DNA of 64,000 nucleotides from Litoribacter ruber (GTDB lineage Bacteria; Bacteroidota; Bacteroidia; Cytophagales; Cyclobacteriaceae): the NCBI RefSeq assembly GCF_018500185.1, contig NZ_JAHBGI010000009.1:112463-176462 (forward strand), read 5' to 3'. Position 1 is the first letter of the stretch; every line of letters starts with the position of its first letter. Positions 51,800-61,567 of this stretch are shown here, one piece after another. The notes beneath the pieces are model-generated. The model saw nothing but the letters and a program-made list of their open reading frames with translations, searched no databases and was not told where the DNA came from. Both the position numbers and the translations under genes were made by a program.

Positions 51800-53125
51800 A
51801 TGAGAAAGTTCACGCTTTTGACGCTACTCAGTGGATTGCTATGCGTTTCCACGATGGCACAGAACAAGATCGAGTTCAAGGAATTTACCTTGGACAATGG
51901 CCTGCATGTCATCATGCATCAGGACAACAGTACGCCTATTGTAACTGCATCGGTGCTTTACCATGTAGGTTCCAAAAACGAGGATCCGGAGCGGACCGGT
52001 TTTGCCCACTTCTTCGAGCACCTGCTTTTTGAAGGTTCCGAAAACATGGGCCGTGGTGAGTACATGAACAAAATCCAGTCCTCAGGAGGAACATTCAATG
52101 CTTTTACATCAAGTGACATTACCTATTATTACCAAACCTTGCCCTCGAATAAACTTGAGTTGGCCTTGTACATGGAAAGTGAAAGGATGTTGCATGCAAA
52201 AATCGATGAGGTAGGGGTAGAGACCCAAAGGGAAGTGGTCAAAGAGGAAAAAAGACAAAGTTATGATAATCGGCCATACGGTACCATCCTTCTGGAAACC
52301 TTGGCTAGGGCTTATTCCGAGCACCCTTACCAATGGGCACCAATAGGTTCATTGGACCATTTGAATGCAGCCTCCTTGGATGAGTTCCTGCAGTTTTACA
52401 AAGACTTCTATGTTCCCAACAATGCAACCTTGACCATCGCCGGTGACATCGAATACGATCAAGCTGAGGAGTGGGTGAGGATGTATTTCTCTGAAGTGCC
52501 AAAAGGCGGAGAAGTGAGAAGGCCGAATGTGAACGAGCCAAGAAAAACTACTGAGACCAGGGATGTGATCTATGACAACATCCAAATCCCAGCGGTGATC
52601 CAGGCCTACAATTTGCCTAAGAAAACCAATAACGATTCTTATGCCTTGGATATGTTATCTACTTACTTGACAGGTGGCAAATCCTCCCTGATGACAAAGG
52701 AGTTGGTGGATAAGCAGCAAAAGGCTTTGGCTGTGGCGGCAATGCCTTTGGATCTTGAGGATGGCGGTATCTTCATCATGTATGGCATCACCAACATGGG
52801 TGTAGCAGCCGATGACTTGGAACGTGAGATAGATAATATACTCACGCAGGTAAAAGCAGAAGGTATCTCCGAAAGGGATTTTCAGAAACTGCAGAACATC
52901 ATTGAAAACAATTTGGTAAGCAAGAATTCCTCCATGGCAGGAATCGCTCAGAACTTGGCTGAAGCTAAGGTTTTCTATGGCGACACGGATTATATCAACC
53001 GGGAGTTGGATAAGTATAGAGCCGTGACCAGGGATGATATCCAGCGGGTTGCCAATAACTACCTGACCTTGGATGGCCGAGTGGTACTTCATTACCTTCC
53101 TAAATCTGCCCAACAAGGAGAATAA
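51800..53125 (+). CDS. M16 family zinc metallopeptidase (active partner)
   Basis: 441 residues with a signal peptide (MRKFTLLTLLSGLLCVSTMA). The catalytic inverted zinc motif is complete, His70-x2-Glu73-His74 in HFFEHLLFEG, with the downstream Glu in VKEEKRQSYD near 150. M16 enzymes (pitrilysin/PqqL-like) degrade or process small peptides in the periplasm. The next gene encodes an inactive homologue, which in this family forms a heterodimer with the active one. Confidence 0.95.
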   Translation: MRKFTLLTLLSGLLCVSTMAQNKIEFKEFTLDNGLHVIMHQDNSTPIVTASVLYHVGSKNEDPERTGFAHFFEHLLFEGSENMGRGEYMNKIQSSGGTFNAFTSSDITYYYQTLPSNKLELALYMESERMLHAKIDEVGVETQREVVKEEKRQSYDNRPYGTILLETLARAYSEHPYQWAPIGSLDHLNAASLDEFLQFYKDFYVPNNATLTIAGDIEYDQAEEWVRMYFSEVPKGGEVRRPNVNEPRKTTETRDVIYDNIQIPAVIQAYNLPKKTNNDSYALDMLSTYLTGGKSSLMTKELVDKQQKALAVAAMPLDLEDGGIFIMYGITNMGVAADDLEREIDNILTQVKAEGISERDFQKLQNIIENNLVSKNSSMAGIAQNLAEAKVFYGDTDYINRELDKYRAVTRDDIQRVANNYLTLDGRVVLHYLPKSAQQGE

Positions 53126-53200
53126 TCAACAACACATGCTTTCCAAATCCAAATGCAGGTCATTTTGCTGCTGGCTAAGGGAGCGACAGAAGATACAGTT

Positions 53201-55249
53201 ATGAAAAAAATCTTTATATATTTCGTTTTTAGCCTGCTTGTAGTTCAGGCAGGATTTGCTCAGGTGGACAGGAGTAAATATCCGGAACCGGGTCCTGCGC
53301 CGGAGATTAAGATTGGCGAGGCTGAAACCTTTACCCTAGCCAATGGCTTGAAGGTATTTGTAGTAGAAAACAGGAAGCTGCCTAGGGTTGCATTTTCGCT
53401 AGTTTTGGACAGGGATCCCATATTTGAGGGAGACAAGGCTGGTTTAACTGGTTTTGTTGGAGAAATGATGACTGCCGGTACAAAAAACAGGACCAAGGAT
53501 CAGCTGGACGAAGAGGTGGACTTTATCGGCGCTAGCTTGAGAGCTTCCTCTACCTCGATTTTTGGTTCTTCGCTTAAGCAGCACCAGGAGAAGGTGTTGG
53601 AGTTGATGACCGACGTGCTATACAATCCGGTGTTCCCAGCCGAAGAGCTGGAAAAGCAGAAAAAGCAGGCTTTGACCGGCCTGGCTACCAACAAGGACGA
53701 TCCCGATGCTATCTCTGGCAGACTAGTTGGCGCAGTTAATTTCGGTAAAAACCACCCTTATGGACAGGTCCAAACTGAAGAAAGTACAAAGAATATCCAG
53801 TTAGCCGATATCAAGGCCTATCATGAAACCTTCTTTAGGCCAAATATTGCTTACTTGGCTATCGTAGGTGATATCGACAAGGCTGAAGCCGAAAAACTGG
53901 TGAAGCAATACTTCAGCAAATGGGAGAAAAAAGAGGTGCCTTCCTTTGATTACGAAAATCCTTCCAAGCCTGAAGGAATAAATGTAGCCTTAGTGGACCG
54001 TTCTGCATCCGTACAGTCTGTCATCAATATCACGCACCCAGTTAAAATGCATATCACTAATGATGACTATTTGAGTACACAGGTTTTGGATTATATCCTG
54101 GGCGGGGGTGCTTCTTCAAGGTTGTTTATGAACCTTCGTGAAGACAAAGGCTATACCTATGGGGCTTACTCCTCAATAGGATCCGATAAATTAATTACCA
54201 GGTTTTCTGCTAGGGCTTCCGTAAGGTCAGAAGTTACTGACAGTGCAGTATACGAGATGCTTTACGAAATCCGCAATATCGTGGACAAGGGCGTGACCGA
54301 AGAAGAGCTTGAGTCTGCCAAGGCCAACTTGAGCGGAAGCTTCGGTCGTTCGCTGGAGAGCCCTTCTACGATTGCCAATTTCGCCATCAATACAGAGCGC
54401 TATGGCTTGCCTGCCGACTTCTATGCCACTTATTTGCAAAGATTGAATGACATCACGGTTGAGGATGTGAATCAGGCTGCCAAAAAATATTTGAACCCTG
54501 AAGGATTATATATCACGGTAGTGGGTAATGGTTCTGGCATCAAAGACGGGTTGAGCCAGTTTGGCGAGATCAAGATGTACAACAACATGGGCGATCCGGC
54601 TAGAGAAGTAGAAATGGCTAATGAAGATATTACCGTTGAGGAGATTTTCGAGAAATATATTGAGGCGATCGGTGGTCGTGAGAATGTGGAGAAAGTGGAA
54701 ACTGCCAAAATTACAAGCTCAGCAGAAGTGCAGGGCATGAAATTGAACCTGACCTCTATCCATGATGAGCCAAACCGTCAGTTTGCCCAAAGCGTGGAAA
54801 TGATGGGTAACGTGGCTTCCCGTACGGTGATCAAAGACGGCAAAGCCAAGGTGACGGCCATGGGCCAAAGCCAGGAGCTAAACGACGAGCAGTTTGAAGC
54901 GGTAAAGATGAGCATGTTTATCTTCCCAGAGCTTCACTATGAAGAAATGGGCTACACCATGGAAGTGGACGGAGTGGCTGACGTCGAAGGCAAGGATGCC
55001 TATAAAGTGATCATCAGAAACCCAACTGGCTCTGAAATTGTAAACTACTACTCTGTGGAGGATGGTTTGAAGCTTAGAAATGAAAATCCAATGGCCGGAG
55101 ACACCACTTATGAGGAGTATGAGGAATATGAAGGCGTGTTTTTCCCGACCGTTTCCACCATGAAATCCCCACAGATTCCGGTACCGTTGAAAACAGTTGT
55201 AGAATCTTTGGAAATAAATACTGAAATTTCAGAAGCGGATTTTAATTAA
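53201..55249 (+). CDS. M16 family inactive partner fused to an added C-terminal domain
   Basis: 682 residues from ATG 53201 (MKKIFIYFVFSLLVVQAGFA signal peptide). The region aligned with the HxxEH site of the partner reads GLTGFVGEMM, so all three zinc-site residues are missing. After about residue 465 there is an extra 215-residue domain (starts VEEIFEKYIEAIGGRENVEK) that is repeated as a separate protein at 55333. It has the active partner's usual second-domain glycine-rich FFRPNIAYLAIVGDI. Probably a subunit of a periplasmic heterodimeric M16 peptidase. Confidence 0.92.
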   Translation: MKKIFIYFVFSLLVVQAGFAQVDRSKYPEPGPAPEIKIGEAETFTLANGLKVFVVENRKLPRVAFSLVLDRDPIFEGDKAGLTGFVGEMMTAGTKNRTKDQLDEEVDFIGASLRASSTSIFGSSLKQHQEKVLELMTDVLYNPVFPAEELEKQKKQALTGLATNKDDPDAISGRLVGAVNFGKNHPYGQVQTEESTKNIQLADIKAYHETFFRPNIAYLAIVGDIDKAEAEKLVKQYFSKWEKKEVPSFDYENPSKPEGINVALVDRSASVQSVINITHPVKMHITNDDYLSTQVLDYILGGGASSRLFMNLREDKGYTYGAYSSIGSDKLITRFSARASVRSEVTDSAVYEMLYEIRNIVDKGVTEEELESAKANLSGSFGRSLESPSTIANFAINTERYGLPADFYATYLQRLNDITVEDVNQAAKKYLNPEGLYITVVGNGSGIKDGLSQFGEIKMYNNMGDPAREVEMANEDITVEEIFEKYIEAIGGRENVEKVETAKITSSAEVQGMKLNLTSIHDEPNRQFAQSVEMMGNVASRTVIKDGKAKVTAMGQSQELNDEQFEAVKMSMFIFPELHYEEMGYTMEVDGVADVEGKDAYKVIIRNPTGSEIVNYYSVEDGLKLRNENPMAGDTTYEEYEEYEGVFFPTVSTMKSPQIPVPLKTVVESLEINTEISEADFN

Positions 55250-55320
55250 AGAAGACGGAAGACCGGAGACGGAAGACCGAACGCGAGAACTTTCCGTCTC
55301 CCGTCTCCCGTCTTCCGTCC
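55250..55320. repeat. CCGTCTTCCGTC-type inverted repeat between the M16 and DUF paralogues
   Basis: Left arm GAAGACCGGAGACGGAAGAC, right arm CCGTCTCCCGTCTCCCGTCT plus TCCGTC; they are largely complementary. Other members of the family lie at 24764, 32099 and 40023. Confidence 0.7.
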
Positions 55321-55332
55321 AAAAAAGAAAAC

Positions 55333-56037
55333 ATGAAAAAACTAACAACAAACATGCTTGTGATGCTGGCTTTTTTGGCCAGCAACCTTGCTTTCGCCGG
55401 GCAGCAGGACAATGATCCAACTGCTGAAGAGGTGATCGAAAACTACCTGGAAGCTATAGGCGGAAAAGCCAAGCTGGAGGAAATCCGAAATGCCAAAATC
55501 GAAATGGTAACGGAATTTCAGGGAATGGTGATGAATATGTACTTCATCCATGATGAGGAAAATGAGCGCATGAACCAGCGCGTCTTGGTGATGGGCAACG
55601 AAGCCAGTAACATCACCCTCAAAGACGGCAAGGCCAAGGTGCTCATGATGGGGCAAACCCAAGAACTTACCGATGAGCAATACCAGGAGGCCAAAATGAA
55701 CATGAGCGCTTTCCCTGAACTCAGGTATGGCACCAATGGGTACGAATTGTCTTATGAAGGCAAGGAAACGGTAAACGATGAGGAGGCTTACAAAATCGTA
55801 GTGAAAAACCAGAATGGCGTATCCCAAACCAACTTCTACAGTGTGGAGAGCGGTCTGAAGTTGAGAAACGAAAACCCAACTTCCGGTAATACGGAATACC
55901 TGACCTACGATGAGATCGACGGCATCATGTACCCCGTTGAAATGCGCGTAAAATCCCCCATGGTCCCAGAAGCCATCACCGCCAACGTTGAATCCATTGA
56001 GTTCAACACAGAGTTGTCGGAAGATGATTTTGAATAA
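55333..56037 (+). CDS. Stand-alone paralogue of the M16 C-terminal domain
   Basis: 234 residues with signal peptide (MKKLTTNMLVMLAFLASNLA). From residue 33 (VIENYLEAIGGKAKLEEI) to the end it is homologous to the C-terminal domain of the inactive M16 protein: shared GKAKV-MGQTQEL, NYYSVE-GLKLRNENP and a final NTEISEADF/NTELSEDDF. The domain resembles outer-membrane lipoprotein-sorting (LolA/LolB-like) folds by pattern, which is not proven. The gene pair points to a tandem duplication. Confidence 0.8.
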   Translation: MKKLTTNMLVMLAFLASNLAFAGQQDNDPTAEEVIENYLEAIGGKAKLEEIRNAKIEMVTEFQGMVMNMYFIHDEENERMNQRVLVMGNEASNITLKDGKAKVLMMGQTQELTDEQYQEAKMNMSAFPELRYGTNGYELSYEGKETVNDEEAYKIVVKNQNGVSQTNFYSVESGLKLRNENPTSGNTEYLTYDEIDGIMYPVEMRVKSPMVPEAITANVESIEFNTELSEDDFE

Positions 56038-56039
56038 GG

Positions 56040-56158
56040 ACAGAAAAATAAATTAACCGCAAAGAGGCGTAGAAGACGCAGAGATTTAATTAATTTCTCT
56101 GTGCCCTCTGCGCCTCCGCGGTTTTTCACATAGTACATAGTACTTAGTACCTAGTACA
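56040..56158. repeat. Repeats between the paralogue and DoxX
   Basis: CCGCAAAGAGGCGTAGAAGA / CGCAGAG followed by TCTCTGTGCCCTCTGCGCCT / CCGCGG form a long inverted pair of the Family-D phrase; 56130-56160 is AGTACATAGTACTTAGTACC of the GTAC family. They lie between convergent genes. Confidence 0.68.
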
Positions 56159-56602
56159 TCAATAATGCGGATGCTTCCTCATAAACTCATCCACGCTAAA
56201 CTTGCCTGACCCATAGATAAGGTACACGATCAACAGGATGAAAGTGATCAGGGAAAGTTCAAACTCCAAGTTGTTGGATACCGATAGGAACCCCTGCTGG
56301 ATGTTGACAAAGAACACTGCGAAAAAGAGGATCGGTAGCTGAAACACTATCGCAAACCGTGTAAGTAACCCCATCGCTATCAGCAAGCCTCCCACCAAAT
56401 GGGCAAAAGCCACATAGTGGGCCAAAGCCATGTTGAAAAACCCTATATCAATACCTGTCATCATATCCATGAGTCTTTCGGTATTGCCGATAAACATGAC
56501 TCCTTTGAAGAAGATGAACAGCCCCAAAACCACGCGGAGATAATCTATCCATACCGGATGATGTGTGTCCGCCCAATGCTCAATTCTGCTTGCGTATCCC
56601 AT
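56159..56602 (-). CDS. DoxX family membrane protein
   Basis: 147 residues from ATG 56602 (MGYASRIEHWADTHHPVWID). Four transmembrane segments (about 20-40, 56-78, 80-100, 106-128) and DoxX-type FIFFKGVMFIGNTERL and LVGGLLIAMGLLTRFA. DoxX proteins are thiosulfate:quinone-type or oxidative-stress-associated membrane proteins; here the function is open. Confidence 0.85.
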   Translation of the reverse strand: MGYASRIEHWADTHHPVWIDYLRVVLGLFIFFKGVMFIGNTERLMDMMTGIDIGFFNMALAHYVAFAHLVGGLLIAMGLLTRFAIVFQLPILFFAVFFVNIQQGFLSVSNNLEFELSLITFILLIVYLIYGSGKFSVDEFMRKHPHY

Positions 56603-56686
56603 GGCGTTCTTGTTTTTATAATTCCTACCACTTAATATACGAAAATTTACCAACAAAACCATGGTTATGAGCTGTTCATCAGTGGT

Positions 56687-58357
56687 TTAGCTTTGTCTGA
56701 CCCATGCGGTTCTTTTTGGGTTTTCAGCTGAAATGTCAATCCTGTGAGAAAGATAAAGGGGCTCGGCGGAAGCATGGATGCGGATGTTAAGGATGCGGCC
56801 ATAGCGGTTAATTTTAAGATCAAGACGATCAGCTTCCAAGGAAATATCGCTCGTGAAGGGCTGTCCGTTGATTTCCACTATCCGGTCCATTTGCATTACA
56901 TGATCTGTATTGGGGCCGTGGGGGTGGATTTTGGTTATTATCCCCTCTTCATTAGTAATGATACCAAAAGCCGCTTCGAGTCGGTTGGCTCTAGGGACGG
57001 CTTTGACCTCCAATCCCAAGGTTCCTAACTGGGCAAACAATACTTCTCTGATATCCTGGGTGCCCTTGATATATTTGGAGAAGAATTGCTCAGTTTCTTT
57101 TTCCCCAAGGTGGCCGGCAATGATCTGTTGATAATCCTCCAAAAGGTAACCCTTTTTCAAATCGCCATATTTTTGCCACATGTTATTCATCACCTCTTGA
57201 AGGGAGCTTTGTTGGTCCAGAAGCATTAAGTCTAGGGTGAGTGAAATCAAGGCGCCCCGATTGTAAATAGAGACCTTGCGGTCAGGAATGCCTGCCTTGT
57301 ACCCGTCCAGCCAGAGGTCAAAGCTTGAATCCGTAATCGACATGGACTGCCAGCCAAAGCTTTCAAATTCCCTGTCGAGCTGTTTCTGCAATATCTCCAG
57401 GTAGTTTTCCAAACTAAAGTAGCCTGACTGTAGCAGGTAATAATCGCCCATGTAGGTGGTCACGCCCTCAGCCACTACACCGGTTTTGATGTAAGCCTCT
57501 TTGGAGAAGTCATAGGGTAGGATCTCCTTAGGCCTGATTCTACAGACATTCCAAAAATGGTAAAGCTCATGGGAGCTCACCCCCATGAGTTCATCGTAAA
57601 GCTTTTTGTCGCCAAGCTCCTCAGCCGGACCTATGGTGATCACGGTGCTATACTGGTGCTCCACACCATGATAATGTTTATACGGAAGCAATTGGATAAG
57701 GAAATGATATTCACGGGCAGGGAAATCACCAAAGCCATTCATTTGGGCCGTGGTGAAGGCTTTGAAGTCTGATTTTAGTTTTTCCACATCGAAATGAACC
57801 TCTCCCTGAAACCATAAATGGAAAGTTTTGCCATCAACATTATAACTATCATGTTTCAAGGTAGTCGAGGCAAATAAGGGGCTGTCCACCAAATGCTGGA
57901 AATCAGTAGCCTCAAAGGTGTGTTTATCAATTTTGGGCAGTGCGGTGGCTGTCTTGAAGTCTCCGGGGAGGTCCAAAGTTACCTTTATGGGTTCATTTTC
58001 CCGGCCTTTTGCCTCAAAGACAAAGTTGATAAAATTCAAATAAAGCTGCTCGTCATCAGACCAGCTGCCGCCAGCATCCATTTGATTGGCGTGGAATTCA
58101 TATTCGATTTCGCAAATCCCGGTTGAGGCTGCTGTGAAGGTAAAGAGGTCTTTGGTTTCCTTTAGGGATGGCGTGATTTTTCCCTCCTGGGAAACTTTGA
58201 AGCCCTTGATTTTTTGGGCATAATGGGCGAGTTCATAGCGTCCTGGTCGCCAAGCTGGCAATTGAAGCGAAACCTTTTCTCCCTGTAGACAGTCCAGTTT
58301 CAGAAGAATTTGTAAATACTGGGAAAGGATATTGTTTCTTTTTATATAATATTGCAT
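56687..58357 (-). CDS. M61 glycyl aminopeptidase family protein
   Basis: 556 residues, near the family length. An N-terminal beta domain is followed by a gluzincin core with the zinc helix HELYHFWN (HExxH near 262) and a downstream EGVTTYMGDYYL supplying the third ligand Glu. A PDZ-like segment lies in the C-terminal fifth (LGLEVKAVPRANRLEAAFGI, IHPHGPNTDHVMQMDRIVEI). No signal peptide, so it is likely cytosolic. It probably removes N-terminal glycine or alanine. Confidence 0.92.
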   Translation of the reverse strand: MQYYIKRNNILSQYLQILLKLDCLQGEKVSLQLPAWRPGRYELAHYAQKIKGFKVSQEGKITPSLKETKDLFTFTAASTGICEIEYEFHANQMDAGGSWSDDEQLYLNFINFVFEAKGRENEPIKVTLDLPGDFKTATALPKIDKHTFEATDFQHLVDSPLFASTTLKHDSYNVDGKTFHLWFQGEVHFDVEKLKSDFKAFTTAQMNGFGDFPAREYHFLIQLLPYKHYHGVEHQYSTVITIGPAEELGDKKLYDELMGVSSHELYHFWNVCRIRPKEILPYDFSKEAYIKTGVVAEGVTTYMGDYYLLQSGYFSLENYLEILQKQLDREFESFGWQSMSITDSSFDLWLDGYKAGIPDRKVSIYNRGALISLTLDLMLLDQQSSLQEVMNNMWQKYGDLKKGYLLEDYQQIIAGHLGEKETEQFFSKYIKGTQDIREVLFAQLGTLGLEVKAVPRANRLEAAFGIITNEEGIITKIHPHGPNTDHVMQMDRIVEINGQPFTSDISLEADRLDLKINRYGRILNIRIHASAEPLYLSHRIDISAENPKRTAWVRQS

Positions 58358-58381
58358 TTGGTTTTGTGCTTAGGTGATAAA

Positions 58382-58411
58382 CAAAAGTAAGCCACTGATT
58401 TGTAAATCAAA
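58382..58411 (-). promoter_or_regulatory. Promoter of the M61 peptidase gene
   Basis: On the minus strand TTTG (58411-58408), 18 bp, TACTTTTG (58389-58382). It overlaps the rpmH promoter on the other strand. Confidence 0.65.
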
Positions 58412-58429
58412 AAATCCTATCTATCTTTG
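58399..58429 (+). promoter_or_regulatory. Promoter of rpmH
   Basis: TTTG (58399-58402), 19 bp, TATCTTTG (58422-58429), a full match to the Bacteroidota consensus. The leader to the rpmH ATG at 58496 is about 60 nt. The two divergent promoters overlap by 13 bp. Confidence 0.82.
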
Positions 58430-58495
58430 CAGTCCTTTTTAGGGGGAAGCCCCTGAGGAAATTATAGGAAAGAAATATATTAAAAGCTTTATATC

Positions 58496-58654
58496 ATGAA
58501 AAGAACGTTTCAGCCTTCCCGCAGAAAAAGAAGAAACAAGCACGGTTTCAGAGAAAGAATGTCTACTGCTAACGGTAGAAGAGTATTGAGATCTAGAAGA
58601 GCTAAAGGAAGACATAAGTTAACCGTATCTTCTGAAAAGACATTGAAGAAGTAA
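58496..58654 (+). CDS. rpmH: 50S ribosomal protein L34
   Basis: 52 residues: [20 protein letters not shown], with [18 protein letters not shown]. First of the conserved rpmH-rnpA pair; it was too short for the 60-residue cut-off. Confidence 0.97.
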   Translation: MKRTFQPSRRKRRNKHGFRERMSTANGRRVLRSRRAKGRHKLTVSSEKTLKK

Positions 58655-58699
58655 TTCATTGATGCATGTACTCGTAGCTGATACGGTAACTGATGTACT

Positions 58700-59071
58700 A
58701 TGAATTATAAACTTTCTAAGAATGAGAGACTCCATTCTAAAAAGTCAATAAAGGAACTTTTTGATAAAGGTTCCTCTTTTTTTTTATATCCATTTAAGGT
58801 GTTATTTTTAGAGGCTGGCGACAGTGAAACTAATCAGGTACTTTTCTCTGTTTCTAAAAGGAAAATCAGAAAGGCCGTGCATCGCAACCATGTGAAAAGA
58901 AGGATGAAAGAAGCCTATAGGCTCAACAAACACCTTCTAGATGCCGTTGAACCCGATAAGAAAAGGAACATAGCCTTGATCTATGTGTCACATGAGCTGC
59001 AATCCTTTCAGGATATACAGCCCAAAATCATGAAGATTTTAACCAAAATTGCCCATACAGAAACACCTTAG
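58700..59071 (+). CDS. rnpA: Ribonuclease P protein component
   Basis: 123 residues: the RNR-like motif KAVHRNHVKRRMKEAYRLNK near 55-75 and the preceding beta strand FSVSKRKIRK. It binds the RNase P RNA for tRNA 5' maturation. It lies 45 bp after rpmH, as in most bacteria. Confidence 0.95.
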   Translation: MNYKLSKNERLHSKKSIKELFDKGSSFFLYPFKVLFLEAGDSETNQVLFSVSKRKIRKAVHRNHVKRRMKEAYRLNKHLLDAVEPDKKRNIALIYVSHELQSFQDIQPKIMKILTKIAHTETP

Positions 59072-59083
59072 TATCCTCTAATT

Positions 59084-60745
59084 ATGTTAAAAAACCGTAA
59101 AATTCTTGTACTCTTTCTGGTTGTCCTGCTGGGCAGCGGAACACTTTTTTCATTTGTAACCAAGAATGATAAGCTTTTTGCCATCGCCAAAAACCTGGAC
59201 ATTTTCGCCTCCCTGGTACGTGAGCTTGACTCCTACTACGTGGATGATATTGACCCGGAGGAGTTGGTGACCATTGGTATCAATGCCATGCTGGAGGAGC
59301 TGGATCCATATACCGAATACATTCCGGAGGAAAATTCGGACGACTTTAGGATGATGACCACTGGCGAATATGGGGGGGTGGGCGCCCTGATTGGTAACCG
59401 TACCGGAACCAATATGATACTGATGCCTTATAAAGGCTTTCCTGCTCAAGAGGCAGGGTTGAGGATTGGGGATGAGCTATTGAAGGTGGATTCCATCGAT
59501 GTGCGCGAATATGAGACCGCTGAGATTTCCAAACTCCTAAAAGGGCCAGCCAATACGAATTTGAAGGTAAAGGTAAAAAGGGGTGAGGATACCCTGGCCG
59601 TGGAACTGACCAGAAAGAAGATTGTAATCAGCAACGTTCCTTATTACGGGATGATTGATGAGCAGACCGGTTATATTAAATTGACGGATTTTACCACCAA
59701 TGCTGCCGCTGATGTGCGTAAAGCACTTGTGGATCTGAAATCCCAAGGTGCCCAGAAGTTGGTGTTGGATGTGAGGGACAATCCAGGCGGGATTCTGAAA
59801 GAAGCCGTGGAGGTAGTGAACCTCTTTATTCCAAAAGGCCGTGAGGTGGTAAGCACCAAAGGGAAGCTTCAAAGTGTAAATGCAGTTTACAAAACCGAAA
59901 AAGCCCCAGTGGATAAGGATATCCCATTGGTGGTATTGATCAATGAGAGAAGTGCTTCGGCATCTGAAATTGTGGCGGGTGCGCTTCAGGATTATGATAG
60001 GGCGGTACTCGTAGGCAGAAAAACCTTCGGCAAAGGTCTTGTGCAAAGCACGGTGCCATTGTCCTACAATTCACAAGTAAAGCTAACGACAGCCAAATAT
60101 TACATTCCAAGTGGTCGATTGATTCAGGCCATTGATTATAGCAACAAAGATGAAGAGGGGCAGGGTAGATCTATTCCGGATTCCTTGAGAAATGAGTTTA
60201 AAACAAAAGGTGGCCGAATCGTTCTTGATGGCGCAGGTATCGAGCCTGACCAGTCAGTAGATTCCAGAACTTACGCACCTATTACATTCAGCTTGGTGGC
60301 AAGAGGTTTGATTTTCGACTTTGCCAATAAATTCAGCAGGCAGAACGAAGAAATTCCCGGCCCAAGGAAATTCAAGGTGTCGGATGAACTTTATGAAGAG
60401 TTTGTGGAGTGGCTTCAGGATAAGGAATACGATTATACTACCAGAGTAGAAAAGACGATTGCTGATCTTGAAAAATACGCTGAGAAAGAAAAATATTTTG
60501 AGGAAATCCAAGATGAAATAGCCCAATTAAAGAAAAGTGTGGGGCATAACAAAGAGCAGGATCTTATCACATTCAAGGATGAGATCAAAGATGCGCTCAA
60601 GGATGAGATTATTACCAGGTATTACTATCAAGAGGGGGTAGTAGAAGCTTCCTTGGATAGAGATGAAGAGATCAAGAAATCTTTGACAGTATTGGGTGAT
60701 CAAAATCAATTTGCAATGATCTTGAAGCCTGGGAAGAAAAAATAA
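59084..60745 (+). CDS. S41 family C-terminal processing peptidase
   Basis: 553 residues with an N-terminal membrane anchor or signal (about 7-26), PDZ domain around 75-165 (GGVGALIGNRTGTNMILMPY, AGLRIGDELLKVDS) and the tail-specific protease core: LDVRDNPGGIL, then ERSASASEIVAGAL (catalytic Ser in SASASE) and KTFGKGLVQ (catalytic Lys). It is an inner-membrane CtpA-like enzyme that trims periplasmic proteins. It follows rnpA by 12 bp, probably the same operon. Confidence 0.95.
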   Translation: MLKNRKILVLFLVVLLGSGTLFSFVTKNDKLFAIAKNLDIFASLVRELDSYYVDDIDPEELVTIGINAMLEELDPYTEYIPEENSDDFRMMTTGEYGGVGALIGNRTGTNMILMPYKGFPAQEAGLRIGDELLKVDSIDVREYETAEISKLLKGPANTNLKVKVKRGEDTLAVELTRKKIVISNVPYYGMIDEQTGYIKLTDFTTNAAADVRKALVDLKSQGAQKLVLDVRDNPGGILKEAVEVVNLFIPKGREVVSTKGKLQSVNAVYKTEKAPVDKDIPLVVLINERSASASEIVAGALQDYDRAVLVGRKTFGKGLVQSTVPLSYNSQVKLTTAKYYIPSGRLIQAIDYSNKDEEGQGRSIPDSLRNEFKTKGGRIVLDGAGIEPDQSVDSRTYAPITFSLVARGLIFDFANKFSRQNEEIPGPRKFKVSDELYEEFVEWLQDKEYDYTTRVEKTIADLEKYAEKEKYFEEIQDEIAQLKKSVGHNKEQDLITFKDEIKDALKDEIITRYYYQEGVVEASLDRDEEIKKSLTVLGDQNQFAMILKPGKKK

Positions 60746-60748
60746 TTC

Positions 60749-61567
60749 ATGGTAGACCAGTTCTTATTGTTTCTTGCCGGATTGGCAGGGGGATTTATAG
60801 CAGGTCTGCTGGGCATAGGAGGAGGAATGGTGTTTATCATCGTTCTTCCTTTTGCGCTTTTAGAGATAGGGGTGCCCGAGTCGGAGATTGTGCAGTACAC
60901 CATTGCCAACTCTCTTTTTGGGACTTTTTTTGCCAGTCTATCGGGTAACATCACCCATGTGCGTACCAAGACATTTTACCTGAGGGAAGTGCTGTATATT
61001 GGGATATCCGGAGCAGTAGCCTCCATCCTGTTTTTGGAATATGTGGTTAACACCCCTTATTATTCCAAAACGATTTTCAACGTATTTCTGATTGTGTTTT
61101 TGGGATTTCTGCTGATCAGGTCTTTTATAATCAAAGACAAGGAAGGCAGCCAGGGCAAAACCAAACGCAATCCTCTTATAGTGTCAGGCTCTTTAGCGGG
61201 GGCGGTTTCTTCCCTTTCGGGGCTGGGCGGCGGCACCGTGGTGATCCCCATGCTCAACAACTACTTCAGGTTTGACGTCAAAAAAGCCAAGTCCATATCT
61301 ATAGGCATGATCTTGATTTCGACTGGGGCCAATGTCATTTATAACATGAACACCACCCCCATGTATGATATCGACTATTATAATTATGGGTATATCGTGA
61401 TGCCTATAGCCATTTCCCTTTCCCTTGGGGTAATGCTAGCGGCGCCGATTGGTGTGATGACCTCCCTGAGGATGTCCTCTAAAACATTGAAGTTGGTTTT
61501 TGCTATTTTTGTGGGGATGATTATTGTGGATAAGGGGATTGAATTAATAAGTATGTTATGGGATTGA
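60749..61567 (+). CDS. TauE/SafE family sulfite/sulfonate exporter-like membrane protein
   Basis: 272 residues with seven to eight hydrophobic segments and two TauE-type glycine motifs: GGFIAGLLGIGGGMVFI at the N-terminus and GAVSSLSGLGGGTVVIPML near the middle. The transported anion is unknown. It starts 3 bp after the S41 gene and overlaps tsaB by 10 bp. Confidence 0.9.
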   Translation: MVDQFLLFLAGLAGGFIAGLLGIGGGMVFIIVLPFALLEIGVPESEIVQYTIANSLFGTFFASLSGNITHVRTKTFYLREVLYIGISGAVASILFLEYVVNTPYYSKTIFNVFLIVFLGFLLIRSFIIKDKEGSQGKTKRNPLIVSGSLAGAVSSLSGLGGGTVVIPMLNNYFRFDVKKAKSISIGMILISTGANVIYNMNTTPMYDIDYYNYGYIVMPIAISLSLGVMLAAPIGVMTSLRMSSKTLKLVFAIFVGMIIVDKGIELISMLWD

